Shown: positions 17,705 through 24,439 of the stretch, in pieces
How positions within the stretch are numbered: the first letter of the stretch is position 1
How the letters are laid out: each line of letters starts with the position of its first letter
Origin: Enterococcus dongliensis
GTDB lineage: Bacteria; Bacillota; Bacilli; Lactobacillales; Enterococcaceae
Assembly: GCF_005405225.1 (NCBI RefSeq)
Contig: NZ_BJDQ01000012.1
Span: forward strand, 1 to 61,553
Direction of reading: 5' to 3'
Length of the DNA stretch: 61,553 nucleotides
Notes under the pieces: model-generated
The model's input: only the letters and a program-made list of their open reading frames with translations
The model's database searches: none
What the model was told of the DNA's origin: nothing
Made by a program: the position numbers and the translations under genes

Positions 17705-17848
17705 TTAGTTACTAGAAGAAGGTAAATACTTGGGATTCATCTTCTCAATGTCCATTTGTCCAAAAAAGCTTAGTGCTACATGGTATCCTATCCAGAATAG
17801 GATCCAAATGATAGCAACGGCCAATATAATTTTCCATATTTTTTTCAA
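17705..17848 (-). CDS. Small membrane protein with TTG start (47 residues)
   Basis: The frame encodes (M)KKIWKIILAVAIIWILFW..., one hydrophobic span after a basic N-terminus, then a polar tail QMDIEKMNPKYLPSSSN. A perfect AGGAGG is seven bases before the TTG start at 17846-17848, which fixes the frame. The protein is predicted to span the membrane once with the tail outside. Not recognised. Confidence 0.6.
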   Translation of the reverse strand: MKKIWKIILAVAIIWILFWIGYHVALSFFGQMDIEKMNPKYLPSSSN

Positions 17849-17874
17849 ATTAGTTCCTCCTAATATGAGAAGAG

Positions 17875-17929
17875 TTGTGTTACAAAGTTTTCTAGTGTTT
17901 ATTTTACGCTATAATTTACTTCCATACTA
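17875..17929 (+). repeat. Duplicated promoter unit, copy B
   Basis: Second copy of the 54-bp unit, with TATAAT at 17910-17915. This copy leads into a 13-codon frame and the 81-residue gene. Confidence 0.7.
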
Positions 17930-17947
17930 GCTAATGGAGGTACGATC

Positions 17948-17989
17948 ATGAAGAAGCAAAGCAGGAATTTCCCGAATAGTTGTCGTTAA
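17948..17989 (+). CDS. Possible leader peptide (13 residues)
   Basis: The frame MKKQSRNFPNSCR follows AATGGAGGT at correct distance and promoter copy B, and ends 32 bases before the next gene. It may be a leader peptide or a gene relic; its shortness makes the call weak. Confidence 0.35.
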   Translation: MKKQSRNFPNSCR

Positions 17990-18021
17990 TTGTGTTACAC
18001 TCAACACAAGAGGTGAAATTT

Positions 18022-18267
18022 ATGCTAAGAACACAAATTGATGTTATTGCTCTAATGAAATCTGTTTCATTGCACGTGGCCGATTCTTTCGACAGCGCGT
18101 CTGTTGTTGCAGAATTCGAAACACCGAAAGAATTACTCGATTATTCTGAACAAAATTTTGATTCAATTTCTGATGAATTTCTGAAGTCTTTCCGCCAAGA
18201 TTTTCAAAATGCCTATGTTACAGAACTGATCAAACAATTAGAAGAACAAAGTGTGACTTTTGATTAG
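18022..18267 (+). CDS. Hypothetical acidic protein (81 residues)
   Basis: The frame encodes MLRTQIDVIALMKSVSLHVA..., a soluble acidic protein with helices (TPKELLDYSEQNF, DEFLKSFRQDF). AGAGGTGAAATTT precedes the ATG at 18022; an upstream in-frame ATG (17980) overlaps the 13-codon frame and lacks a ribosome site. TGTTACACT (extended -10) lies just before. Not recognised. Confidence 0.6.
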   Translation: MLRTQIDVIALMKSVSLHVADSFDSASVVAEFETPKELLDYSEQNFDSISDEFLKSFRQDFQNAYVTELIKQLEEQSVTFD

Positions 18268-18593
18268 ATTCTACATTTCCATTTTTTAATGGCAGATTCA
18301 ACAAGCATTTGCATCATTGGAATGAACTAAAATGCTAGCTAAAAAAGCCCGTGCTGGCACACGGACTAACCCTCATTTCTGAGAGATGACTCCTAGATTA
18401 TATCATAAATGGAGGAAAATGGGATTATTTGATGGCTAAATGGGAAATGTGACTCAACATAATAGTGAATCTATATAAAAATAATTACAAGGTGTTCTAA
18501 TTACTAATGAAAAAATCTGGCGAAATACGTACTATTTGACGTTGTTCCATCTAAGATTGTTTCCTTTTTTCTTATGCCTTTTTCTCACATAGA
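18268..18593. other. Gap with gene relics and a terminator
   Basis: No sound gene is seen. A terminator lies at 18341-18365 on the minus strand. Short frames with ribosome sites (for example a six-codon one near 18415) look like remains of an integrated element. Confidence 0.4.
18341..18365 (-). terminator. Minus-strand terminator
   Basis: CCGTG and CACGG pair around TGCCAG, followed on the minus strand by GGGC and six T residues. It could end the unit holding the 34-residue frame. Confidence 0.65.
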
Positions 18594-18698
18594 TCAATCC
18601 GTTGTTGTACTTTTTTCATTTGCTAACTTAAACTTTAAAAAGGCTGTTGCTGACTGACCTGTCAGAACAACTGGTCTTTCTCTCTTTATAACTGCCAT
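18594..18698 (-). CDS. Small basic protein (34 residues)
   Basis: The frame encodes MAVIKRERPVVLTGQSATAF... and ends LANEKSTTTD. AAGGAGTGATTGAC gives a strong ribosome site for the ATG at 18698. Short proteins of this look occur in enterococcal mobile regions, but I cannot name it. The terminator at 18341-18365 lies downstream. Confidence 0.5.
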   Translation of the reverse strand: MAVIKRERPVVLTGQSATAFLKFKLANEKSTTTD

Positions 18699-18905
18699 GT
18701 CAATCACTCCTTCTTTACACCTTCGTTTTACATGAATTTAATTGTATTTCAAGATATTAGTAGCTATTTAAAGATACTTTAGCATACTTATAGATACTTA
18801 AGGAGATCTTATAAAAAAGATGCCCAGAAAAAACGTGCTTTCCTAAAATTATTTTATGTAGAAGAAAACCGATAAATTCCTTAGTACTTTTAAGCAATCA
18901 TATTC

Positions 18906-19058
18906 ATGACTAGATGCAATCAAGAAATATATCTAGCTAACGTTCAAGTTCAATTAGGTTATGCCGGAAGCCAGATTACTATGGATTTGTCTATTCATAT
19001 AACCGATAAAAGAACACGTGAGACAGTCGACCAACTTGTTAAATATTTAGACATATAG
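18906..19058 (+). pseudogene. Tail of a tyrosine recombinase (integrase), degenerate
   Basis: The frame to the stop at 19056-19058 reads MTRCNQEIYLANVQVQLGYA then GSQITMDLSIHITDKRTRET..., which matches the end of phage/ICE integrases (FATRC, VQ-x2-LG, TMDLY-x-H). The position of the catalytic Tyr is Ser here and the HxxR part upstream is absent, so it cannot be active. It lies 86 bp from the 3' end of the tRNA-Sec gene, the usual place of an integrase beside its attachment site. This implies an element once integrated at selC. Confidence 0.7.
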
Positions 19059-19080
19059 ATTTTTACAGAGTCAAAAATAA

Positions 19081-19129
19081 AAAATCTGGCAAACACTGCT
19101 GAGATTGGTGTCAAGTCAGTGTTTGTCAG
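19081..19129 (-). terminator. Terminator of the tRNA-Sec gene
   Basis: On the minus strand CTGACAAACACTG and CAGTGTTTGCCAG pair, followed by ATTTTTTATTTTT. Confidence 0.85.
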
Positions 19130-19144
19130 ACATTAAATTCATAT

Positions 19145-19241
19145 TGGCGGGAATGTGTAGGAATCGAACCTACCCAAGAAGCTCTTAACTCCTCATACTG
19201 GTTTTGAAGACCAGAGGGAACACCAGAACCCATCCACTCCC
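19145..19241 (-). tRNA. selC: tRNA-Sec (anticodon TCA), decodes UGA
   Basis: The 97-nt minus-strand sequence begins GGGAGTGG, has the anticodon arm TGGTCTTCAAAACCA with anticodon TCA, a long variable arm, the T-arm GGGTAGGTTCGATTCCTAC and an encoded CCA end. Large size, long D and extra arms and the UCA anticodon are specific to selenocysteine tRNA. The eighth acceptor pair appears to be G-A. It is charged with serine by SerRS, converted by SelA using selenophosphate from SelD, and delivered to UGA by SelB. It lies apart from the sel operon, with its own terminator. Confidence 0.93.
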
Positions 19242-19373
19242 GAAACAAAACAATCATACCATTCATTCGGACTAGAATCAATAACAAATCTCAAAGAAAA
19301 AGCCCATGTTTTATTTTGGAGTATCCTTTTCAACGTCAGTAAGTAATTGAACAATCAGGCTGATTATCTCTTG

Positions 19374-19721
19374 TTAATCATCGGAAAATTCACTAATTTC
19401 CTTATTTAAAAAATACGAGATCATCGTCCGAATAAGAACGATCAATGCCAATTTGATAATATCTTGAAACGTTGGATTAATGATCGATTCTATGATATCC
19501 GCTACAATCAAAAATTCCAAGCTTAATAAAATATAGCTGCCTAAATAAGCCTTGATGTATTTATTCTTATGTAATACGGATGAAAAATCGGTCCCTCTTT
19601 CTCGGATCAACTTAATAACAGAGAAAAATGCACCTACCAGAATAATAAAAATAGATAGAACATTTAGCAGCAAAACAATGGAATGAAAAAAATGTTGGAT
19701 GACCCCTTCAAAAGCAACCAT
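19374..19721 (-). CDS. DUF1622 family membrane protein
   Basis: This 115-residue protein has three hydrophobic segments: residues 9-35 (FFHSIVLLLNVLSIFIILVG), 58-78 (YLGSYILLSLEFLIVADI) and 85-107 (DIIKLALIVLIRTMISYFL). The LGSYILLSLEFLIVADII core and the following IRTMISYFLNKEI are hallmarks of DUF1622, a family of unknown function. Monocistronic, with a GGTAGAG ribosome site. Confidence 0.85.
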   Translation of the reverse strand: MVAFEGVIQHFFHSIVLLLNVLSIFIILVGAFFSVIKLIRERGTDFSSVLHKNKYIKAYLGSYILLSLEFLIVADIIESIINPTFQDIIKLALIVLIRTMISYFLNKEISEFSDD

Positions 19722-19909
19722 ACTTCTCTACCTCTCCCGCTCTTTTTTTAATTGAGATACTTTTTCAATAAATACAAGTTTTAAGGTAAATCATAATCTG
19801 ATTTACCTTTTCTTAGTACCTTTTAAGTCCGTGATAAGTTTTGTGATTTAAAGTAACTGTTAGAAGTTAATCTTACTTAAACTCTCACTACTTGAAAGGA
19901 TGATTTTTC

Positions 19910-20026
19910 ATGCCAAAAAATATAAGACAACATGCTCAAGTCTTTTTAAAAGATGCTTTCTATGACCTAGCGATCTTACTTCTATCTCATTTAGTTTATC
20001 AAATAATCGTTCGATTATTAAATTAA
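19910..20026 (+). CDS. Small protein (38 residues)
   Basis: The frame encodes MPKNIRQHAQVFLKDAFYDL then a hydrophobic segment (AILLLSHLVYQIIVRLL). GAAAGGATGA precedes the ATG. A membrane-associated amphipathic or single-span peptide is predicted. Not recognised. Confidence 0.5.
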   Translation: MPKNIRQHAQVFLKDAFYDLAILLLSHLVYQIIVRLLN

Positions 20027-20083
20027 TATGCACCGAAGACACAAATTACGGGACCTCTTTTTGTTTTTTACGTTAGTGGATAC

Positions 20084-20125
20084 TAAAAAAGTTGTGACAG
20101 AGAGCTCTCCTGCCACAACTTTTTA
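20084..20125 (-). terminator. Terminator of the Yxd-type ABC operon
   Basis: GTTGTGGCAGGAGAG and CTCTCTGTCACAAC form a long stem on the minus strand, then T residues. Confidence 0.85.
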
Positions 20126-21928
20126 CTAATTTTTTTGTTTCATAACGATTCCGGTATAAATCCAAATCGTCAATATATAATAGATAAAATATAAAACAAA
20201 GAAGATTAAGAAAGGCACCCATAGATTGCTGTAAGGTTCACTCAGCAATGCTTTGAACATTTGGAGTCCAAATAAGACATGGGTGACACCTAACAGCCCT
20301 GGGACTAAGAATAAGATACCGATTTCTTTTTGGATTGATTGTATCAACAGTTTGCGCCGAGTACCAATTTTTTCCAACATACTATACCGTTGGATATCAC
20401 TTTTAGCACCAGATAAGATTTTGAACATTAAACAACTTGCTAACATGGTCAAAAAGGCAATCCCTAAGAAGAAGCCCATAAATTCAAAACCGGAGAACAA
20501 GGCATTGTATAATTCATAAACCAATGACTTTTGCTCCATCCTTCCCATCTCTTTGTCTAACGTAGGATTTTTGCGGAAATTTTCATTTGCTAAATCTTTC
20601 AGTACATCCTTATCTTTAGCAAAATCAGCTACTGTAATCAAACGTAATTGAGTCGTTTCTCCTGGTAAAGCTGCAAATTCTTCACTAGAAACAAATTGAT
20701 GGTTCTTTGTACGTTGATCGGGTAATTCTAGTGAACGCAATTGATCTGAGGCAGTCACATCTTTAGCCAGTCTTTCCCCAGTATACTGCACTTTTTTAAT
20801 CGTGCGCCCCTCACCAAATTCTTTCACTAATAAAGGGGTCTGATCAAACTGTTCACGATCATAATAAATAGTATTTGCGTCTTCTTTTTGCTGATAGGCG
20901 ACATCTATCGTTGGTTTTATTGACTGCAGTTCTGAAGCGTCAAAGTTTTGTCCATTATTTAATAGTAAATCATAAGAGGTCGTAGCTTCTGTCATTTTCA
21001 TGATTTCATTATGAAACCCTAATCCGACGGTGATTGCACCTAATGCTAAAGCAAAAAGCATTGCGACCATCGATAAAATCCGTGTATAATCTTGGATCCT
21101 AAAACTCAATTGCGCCAAGGTAAAATTATTTAAATTCTTTAATGCAATTCGATCTCGCCGCTTCAATAGATCTAAAACAAAAATCAAAATCGAATGGAAC
21201 ATAAAATACGTACCTAAAATGATTGTGATCAAAGCTACGATTAGTGCTAGAAAGGCTAATTTCATTACTTGAGTCATCATGAAATAACCAATGGCTAAGA
21301 AGATGATCCCTGCGATTACTTCGAGCACTAACGTCAGCGGTTTCCGATTAGCTGGCAGCGGAGTTGCACTAGCTTTTAATAAACTTAAAATCGGTTTTTT
21401 CACGATGGTCATAGCATTCACTATCGCTGCTAACAAAAAGATTGCTGTGAAAAAAAGCAATGTAAAGACCGTTGCTGAGGAACTGATTGCTGTGAAGTGA
21501 GTAATCTTGATAGCTAATTGATTGATCAATAATTGTTGCACGACACTACTTAACCCAATTCCCAAAACAATTCCAACGACTGTTGCGCTAACACCTACGA
21601 CAAATGTTTCAATAAAAATTAATTGCGCAATCTTACGCCCTTTTGCTCCGAGCATCATAAACATCGCATAGTCTTTTTGCCGCATCGTCATTAAAAAGGA
21701 ATTGGCATAGACGATATAAACAAACGTTATGATCGAAAGTAGTACCGTTCCTAAATGAAAAATGATTACAGCAGATGACACCAACGAATTATTTTCTAAA
21801 AAGTTTTTGTTCGTCGCGATTGCTTCGAACATATAAAAAATCCCAGATGCAACAACTAAACCGGAAAATAATACGATGTAGTCGCGTAAGCGTCCTTTAA
21901 TCCCAGTAAGCGATAATTTTAAAAGCAT
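20126..21928 (-). CDS. BceB/YxdM-type ABC transporter permease
   Basis: This 600-residue FtsX-family permease belongs to the antimicrobial-peptide detoxification group. It has ten predicted membrane spans: a first span near 17-40, a cluster of three before 190, two near 200-245, one near 285-305, then the large extracellular domain (about 310-490) that senses the peptide, and three at the C-terminus. Length is that of B. subtilis YxdM (about 620). It follows its ATPase by 12 bases and a YxeA gene upstream. In such systems the transporter also signals to a two-component system; none is adjacent here. AGGAGGG precedes the ATG. Confidence 0.92.
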   Translation of the reverse strand: MLLKLSLTGIKGRLRDYIVLFSGLVVASGIFYMFEAIATNKNFLENNSLVSSAVIIFHLGTVLLSIITFVYIVYANSFLMTMRQKDYAMFMMLGAKGRKIAQLIFIETFVVGVSATVVGIVLGIGLSSVVQQLLINQLAIKITHFTAISSSATVFTLLFFTAIFLLAAIVNAMTIVKKPILSLLKASATPLPANRKPLTLVLEVIAGIIFLAIGYFMMTQVMKLAFLALIVALITIILGTYFMFHSILIFVLDLLKRRDRIALKNLNNFTLAQLSFRIQDYTRILSMVAMLFALALGAITVGLGFHNEIMKMTEATTSYDLLLNNGQNFDASELQSIKPTIDVAYQQKEDANTIYYDREQFDQTPLLVKEFGEGRTIKKVQYTGERLAKDVTASDQLRSLELPDQRTKNHQFVSSEEFAALPGETTQLRLITVADFAKDKDVLKDLANENFRKNPTLDKEMGRMEQKSLVYELYNALFSGFEFMGFFLGIAFLTMLASCLMFKILSGAKSDIQRYSMLEKIGTRRKLLIQSIQKEIGILFLVPGLLGVTHVLFGLQMFKALLSEPYSNLWVPFLIFFVLYFIYYILTIWIYTGIVMKQKN

Positions 21929-21940
21929 TGAAAATCCCTC

Positions 21941-22693
21941 CTACTGTTCCAGATTTCCAAGAATGCTTAGAATCTGACGATAGAAAGCTTCTCGTGTTTG
22001 ATTTTCACGTTTGACCTCTTGATAGATCACTCCATCTTTGATGAACAATATCCGTTGACAATAACTTGCAGAAAATGGATCATGCGTCACCAAAAGAATT
22101 GAGACTTGATCTTCTTGATTTAATTCTTCCATTGTATCCAATAAATCCCGCGCACTATTTGAATCCAACGCACCTGTTGGCTCATCACCCAGCAAGATTG
22201 TCGGTTGGGTCACTAAGGCACGTGCTGCTGCTACCCGTTGTTTTTGTCCACCAGAAATTTGAGCAGGATAACTAGTTAAAATCCCGTCAATCGATAAGCG
22301 TTTAGCTACTTTTGCTACCCGCCGATGGATTTCTTTGCTTTTGACCCCTTGAAGCGATAAAGGTACAGCGATATTTTCTGCTGCCGTCAAATTTTCTAAT
22401 AAATTGAAATCTTGGAAAATAAATCCAATCTCATGGCTGCGGAAATCGGCTAATTGATTGCCTGATAATTTTGTTACATCGGCCTGATTGATTCGAATCT
22501 TGCCTGCAGTTGGTTTGTCCAACGTGGCTAACAGATTCAACAATGTTGATTTTCCAGAACCGGATGCTCCCATAATCCCGATGAATTCGCCTTTTTCAAC
22601 TTCAAAGGAGATGCCTTTTAACGCTTCTGTTTTTTTCTGATTGCCTTTTCCATAAGTCTTTTTTACTTCATTAACTGATACGATTTTTTCCAT
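21941..22693 (-). CDS. BceA/YxdL-type ABC transporter ATPase
   Basis: This 250-residue nucleotide-binding subunit has Walker A GASGSGKST, Q-loop FIFQDFNLL, signature SGGQKQRVAAARAL, Walker B ILLGDEPTGALD and the His switch LLVTHD. It pairs with the permease directly downstream. The BceAB class uses ATP to remove peptides such as bacitracin or other lipid-II-binding compounds from their targets; the ligand here is unknown. Order YxeA-ATPase-permease parallels the B. subtilis yxdLM-yxeA locus. Confidence 0.93.
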   Translation of the reverse strand: MEKIVSVNEVKKTYGKGNQKKTEALKGISFEVEKGEFIGIMGASGSGKSTLLNLLATLDKPTAGKIRINQADVTKLSGNQLADFRSHEIGFIFQDFNLLENLTAAENIAVPLSLQGVKSKEIHRRVAKVAKRLSIDGILTSYPAQISGGQKQRVAAARALVTQPTILLGDEPTGALDSNSARDLLDTMEELNQEDQVSILLVTHDPFSASYCQRILFIKDGVIYQEVKRENQTREAFYRQILSILGNLEQ

Positions 22694-22745
22694 ATTCTCA
22701 CTCTCATTTCTTGTTAAAAGAATTATTTTTAATCTGTCTACGAAT

Positions 22746-23105
22746 TTAGAAGCCTAATTTTTCTAACGCTTTATCTGGCACGTCTTTTTGTGCAACTTCC
22801 TCATACGAGGTGACGCCCTTTTTCTTATTCCAAGTTACTTTAAGAAATGCTTCTTTCCGCAGAGGACGATCTTTTGTTGCATTGAATGTTAATTTTTTTG
22901 CCTTCCCATTATTGTCATACCCTTGTAATGTATATTTATAGTCGACATAAGAATTTCCATTATCATCTTTACTCTCAACTCGTTGTCCATCTGTAGTAAT
23001 TTGAACATAATAATTATCGCCGCTAGATACAACTTTTTGTGCGACTTGTACGCCAATGATGACGATGACAACTAAGCTGATGAATCCAATCAAAAATTTT
23101 TTCAT
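22746..23105 (-). CDS. yxeA: YxeA family (DUF1093) exported protein
   Basis: This 119-residue protein has an N-terminal signal or anchor (KKFLIGFISLVVIVIIGVQV) and a small strand-rich outer domain (NYYVQITTDGQ, YVDYKYTLQGYD, and the RPLRKEAFLKV-x-W motif). It matches YxeA of B. subtilis, which lies with yxdLM and responds to cationic peptides. The ATG at 23105 has AAAGGAGT before it; the in-frame ATG at 23126 does not. It is probably co-transcribed with the ABC genes. Confidence 0.85.
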   Translation of the reverse strand: MKKFLIGFISLVVIVIIGVQVAQKVVSSGDNYYVQITTDGQRVESKDDNGNSYVDYKYTLQGYDNNGKAKKLTFNATKDRPLRKEAFLKVTWNKKKGVTSYEEVAQKDVPDKALEKLGF

Positions 23106-23216
23106 AATTGATGACTCCTTTATCATTTTCTAAAGTAACTATACAAAAATCTTAGATTATCAACCATTGAAAGAACCTAAATTCAACTAACAAATTTGTC
23201 ATCTTGAAAAAAGACA

Positions 23217-23262
23217 CAAAAAAATAAGCCAGCCTCAACATAAACACTTGTTGACACTAGCT
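23217..23262 (-). terminator. Terminator of the selenium gene unit
   Basis: On the minus strand GCTAGTGTCAACA and TGTTGAGGCTGGC pair with one mismatch, followed by TTATTTTTTT. It ends the run from selD to the ECF component. Confidence 0.75.
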
Positions 23263-23312
23263 CATTTTGGTAATTCCAGACTAAGTACCTTAGCCTTAGA
23301 AACTATTCAAAC

Positions 23313-23861
23313 TCATTTTACTGCAAAGCGTTTCATTTGCGGCAATTTGATGAACCATGCGACTAATAAACACGAAATAATCTTATCAACGACATTCCCC
23401 GTTACTGCGCCCCAATATGTCGCACTGATCATTTCTTTTCCTGAAGCTCTCAAGGCCATGATAACAATATCTGTTCCTGATCCAGTGAAACCGCCGAATA
23501 AGGCTAAGCGAATCGGTGCACCAATCATTGGACAAATAAACGCCAATAAAACACCTGCAATCAAGGCTTTTTTATAGCCAAATCCGTTTTTAGCGATAAG
23601 GGCAACTACAATCGCCACTGCGACATTAACCAACGCAAATGGAATTGATAACGGACCACTGATTAATCCCATTAATAAATTCGTTGTTACACCTGTCAAA
23701 ATCCCATATCCCATACCAAAATTTGCTGCGATAAAAATTGTCCCCATCGTATCTAAAAACAACAACGGAATTTTCATCATTGATACTGCTTCACCTAAAA
23801 CTACATTCAATACTACTGCGATGGCGCACATCGCGATTACTCTTGCTTTACTATTGTTCAT
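23313..23861 (-). CDS. ECF transporter S component (CD3073-like)
   Basis: This 182-residue integral membrane protein has about six helices and the small-residue-rich first helix of energy-coupling-factor S proteins (MCAIAVVLNVVLGEAVSM). S components bind a vitamin or similar small ligand and work with a shared ATPase module (EcfAA'T), which is not in this window. It resembles the family that NCBI names after C. difficile CD3073, next to a TudS-like desulfidase, the same pairing as here. Its place at the end of the selenium genes suggests a link with selenium or sulfur compounds, but that is inference. Confidence 0.75.
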   Translation of the reverse strand: MNNSKARVIAMCAIAVVLNVVLGEAVSMMKIPLLFLDTMGTIFIAANFGMGYGILTGVTTNLLMGLISGPLSIPFALVNVAVAIVVALIAKNGFGYKKALIAGVLLAFICPMIGAPIRLALFGGFTGSGTDIVIMALRASGKEMISATYWGAVTGNVVDKIISCLLVAWFIKLPQMKRFAVK

Positions 23862-23920
23862 TTTTTCCCCTTATTTCTATTAAGTTTTTTATACTGCGGT
23901 TCCCATTAAAATTCAACCAA

Positions 23921-24409
23921 CTATCCTCGTTCTAAAAATAGTTGCAACTGCTCATGAAACGCTCCTTGATCTTGCTCACTGTACCATGTTGGGACTTCTA
24001 AATAATTTGTAGAAAGCTGAGCTTCTTGACACTTTGCGAAAAATTCTTCCATCAATACTCCTCGTTGCCCGCTGATAGAACAATTCGGACTTTCATTGAT
24101 TCCGATTACACCAAGATAGTGATAATTTTCCGCTTGATACGCTTGAATCTGTTGGATCATTGGCTGTAACATCACTTGGCACTTCTGACGAAAATCTGGT
24201 AACTCAGAATATTCTTCATAAGACATCGGCGGGCGATTTCCGCCTAAAACTAAAAATTCTGGACACGGTAATTGAATGAGTGCAATCCCGCGACTTAATA
24301 ACTCGATCGCAAAAGGAAATGCGCCTCGTGCTCGTTCCCACCCATGAATTACGGCATTTTGATTCAAAATACAATGTGACACAGCGACTAATTTCTTTTC
24401 TGGTTGAAT
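23921..24409 (-). CDS. TudS-related putative desulfidase (CD3072-like), probable ATT start
   Basis: The protein, (M)QPEKKLVAVSHCILNQNAVI..., resembles the TudS/DUF523-type desulfidases, which remove sulfur from thiouracil-like compounds with an iron-sulfur cluster. Cysteines in SHCILNQ, PCPEF and ESPNCSISG fit a three-Cys cluster. The only canonical start, GTG at 24382, would remove the first beta strand and has no ribosome site. A perfect AGGAGG lies seven bases before ATT at 24407-24409, with a stop just upstream in frame, so an AUU start is likely. It sits between selA and the ECF gene. Role in selenium metabolism is inferred. Confidence 0.7.
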   Translation of the reverse strand: MQPEKKLVAVSHCILNQNAVIHGWERARGAFPFAIELLSRGIALIQLPCPEFLVLGGNRPPMSYEEYSELPDFRQKCQVMLQPMIQQIQAYQAENYHYLGVIGINESPNCSISGQRGVLMEEFFAKCQEAQLSTNYLEVPTWYSEQDQGAFHEQLQLFLERG

Positions 24410-24439
24410 AGTTTCACCTCCTAATAAACATTTATGATG

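Noticed and set aside
23921-24382. GTG at 24382 as the start of the TudS-like protein
   Set aside because: There is no ribosome site before it, and it would remove the conserved first strand; the ATT further upstream has a perfect site.
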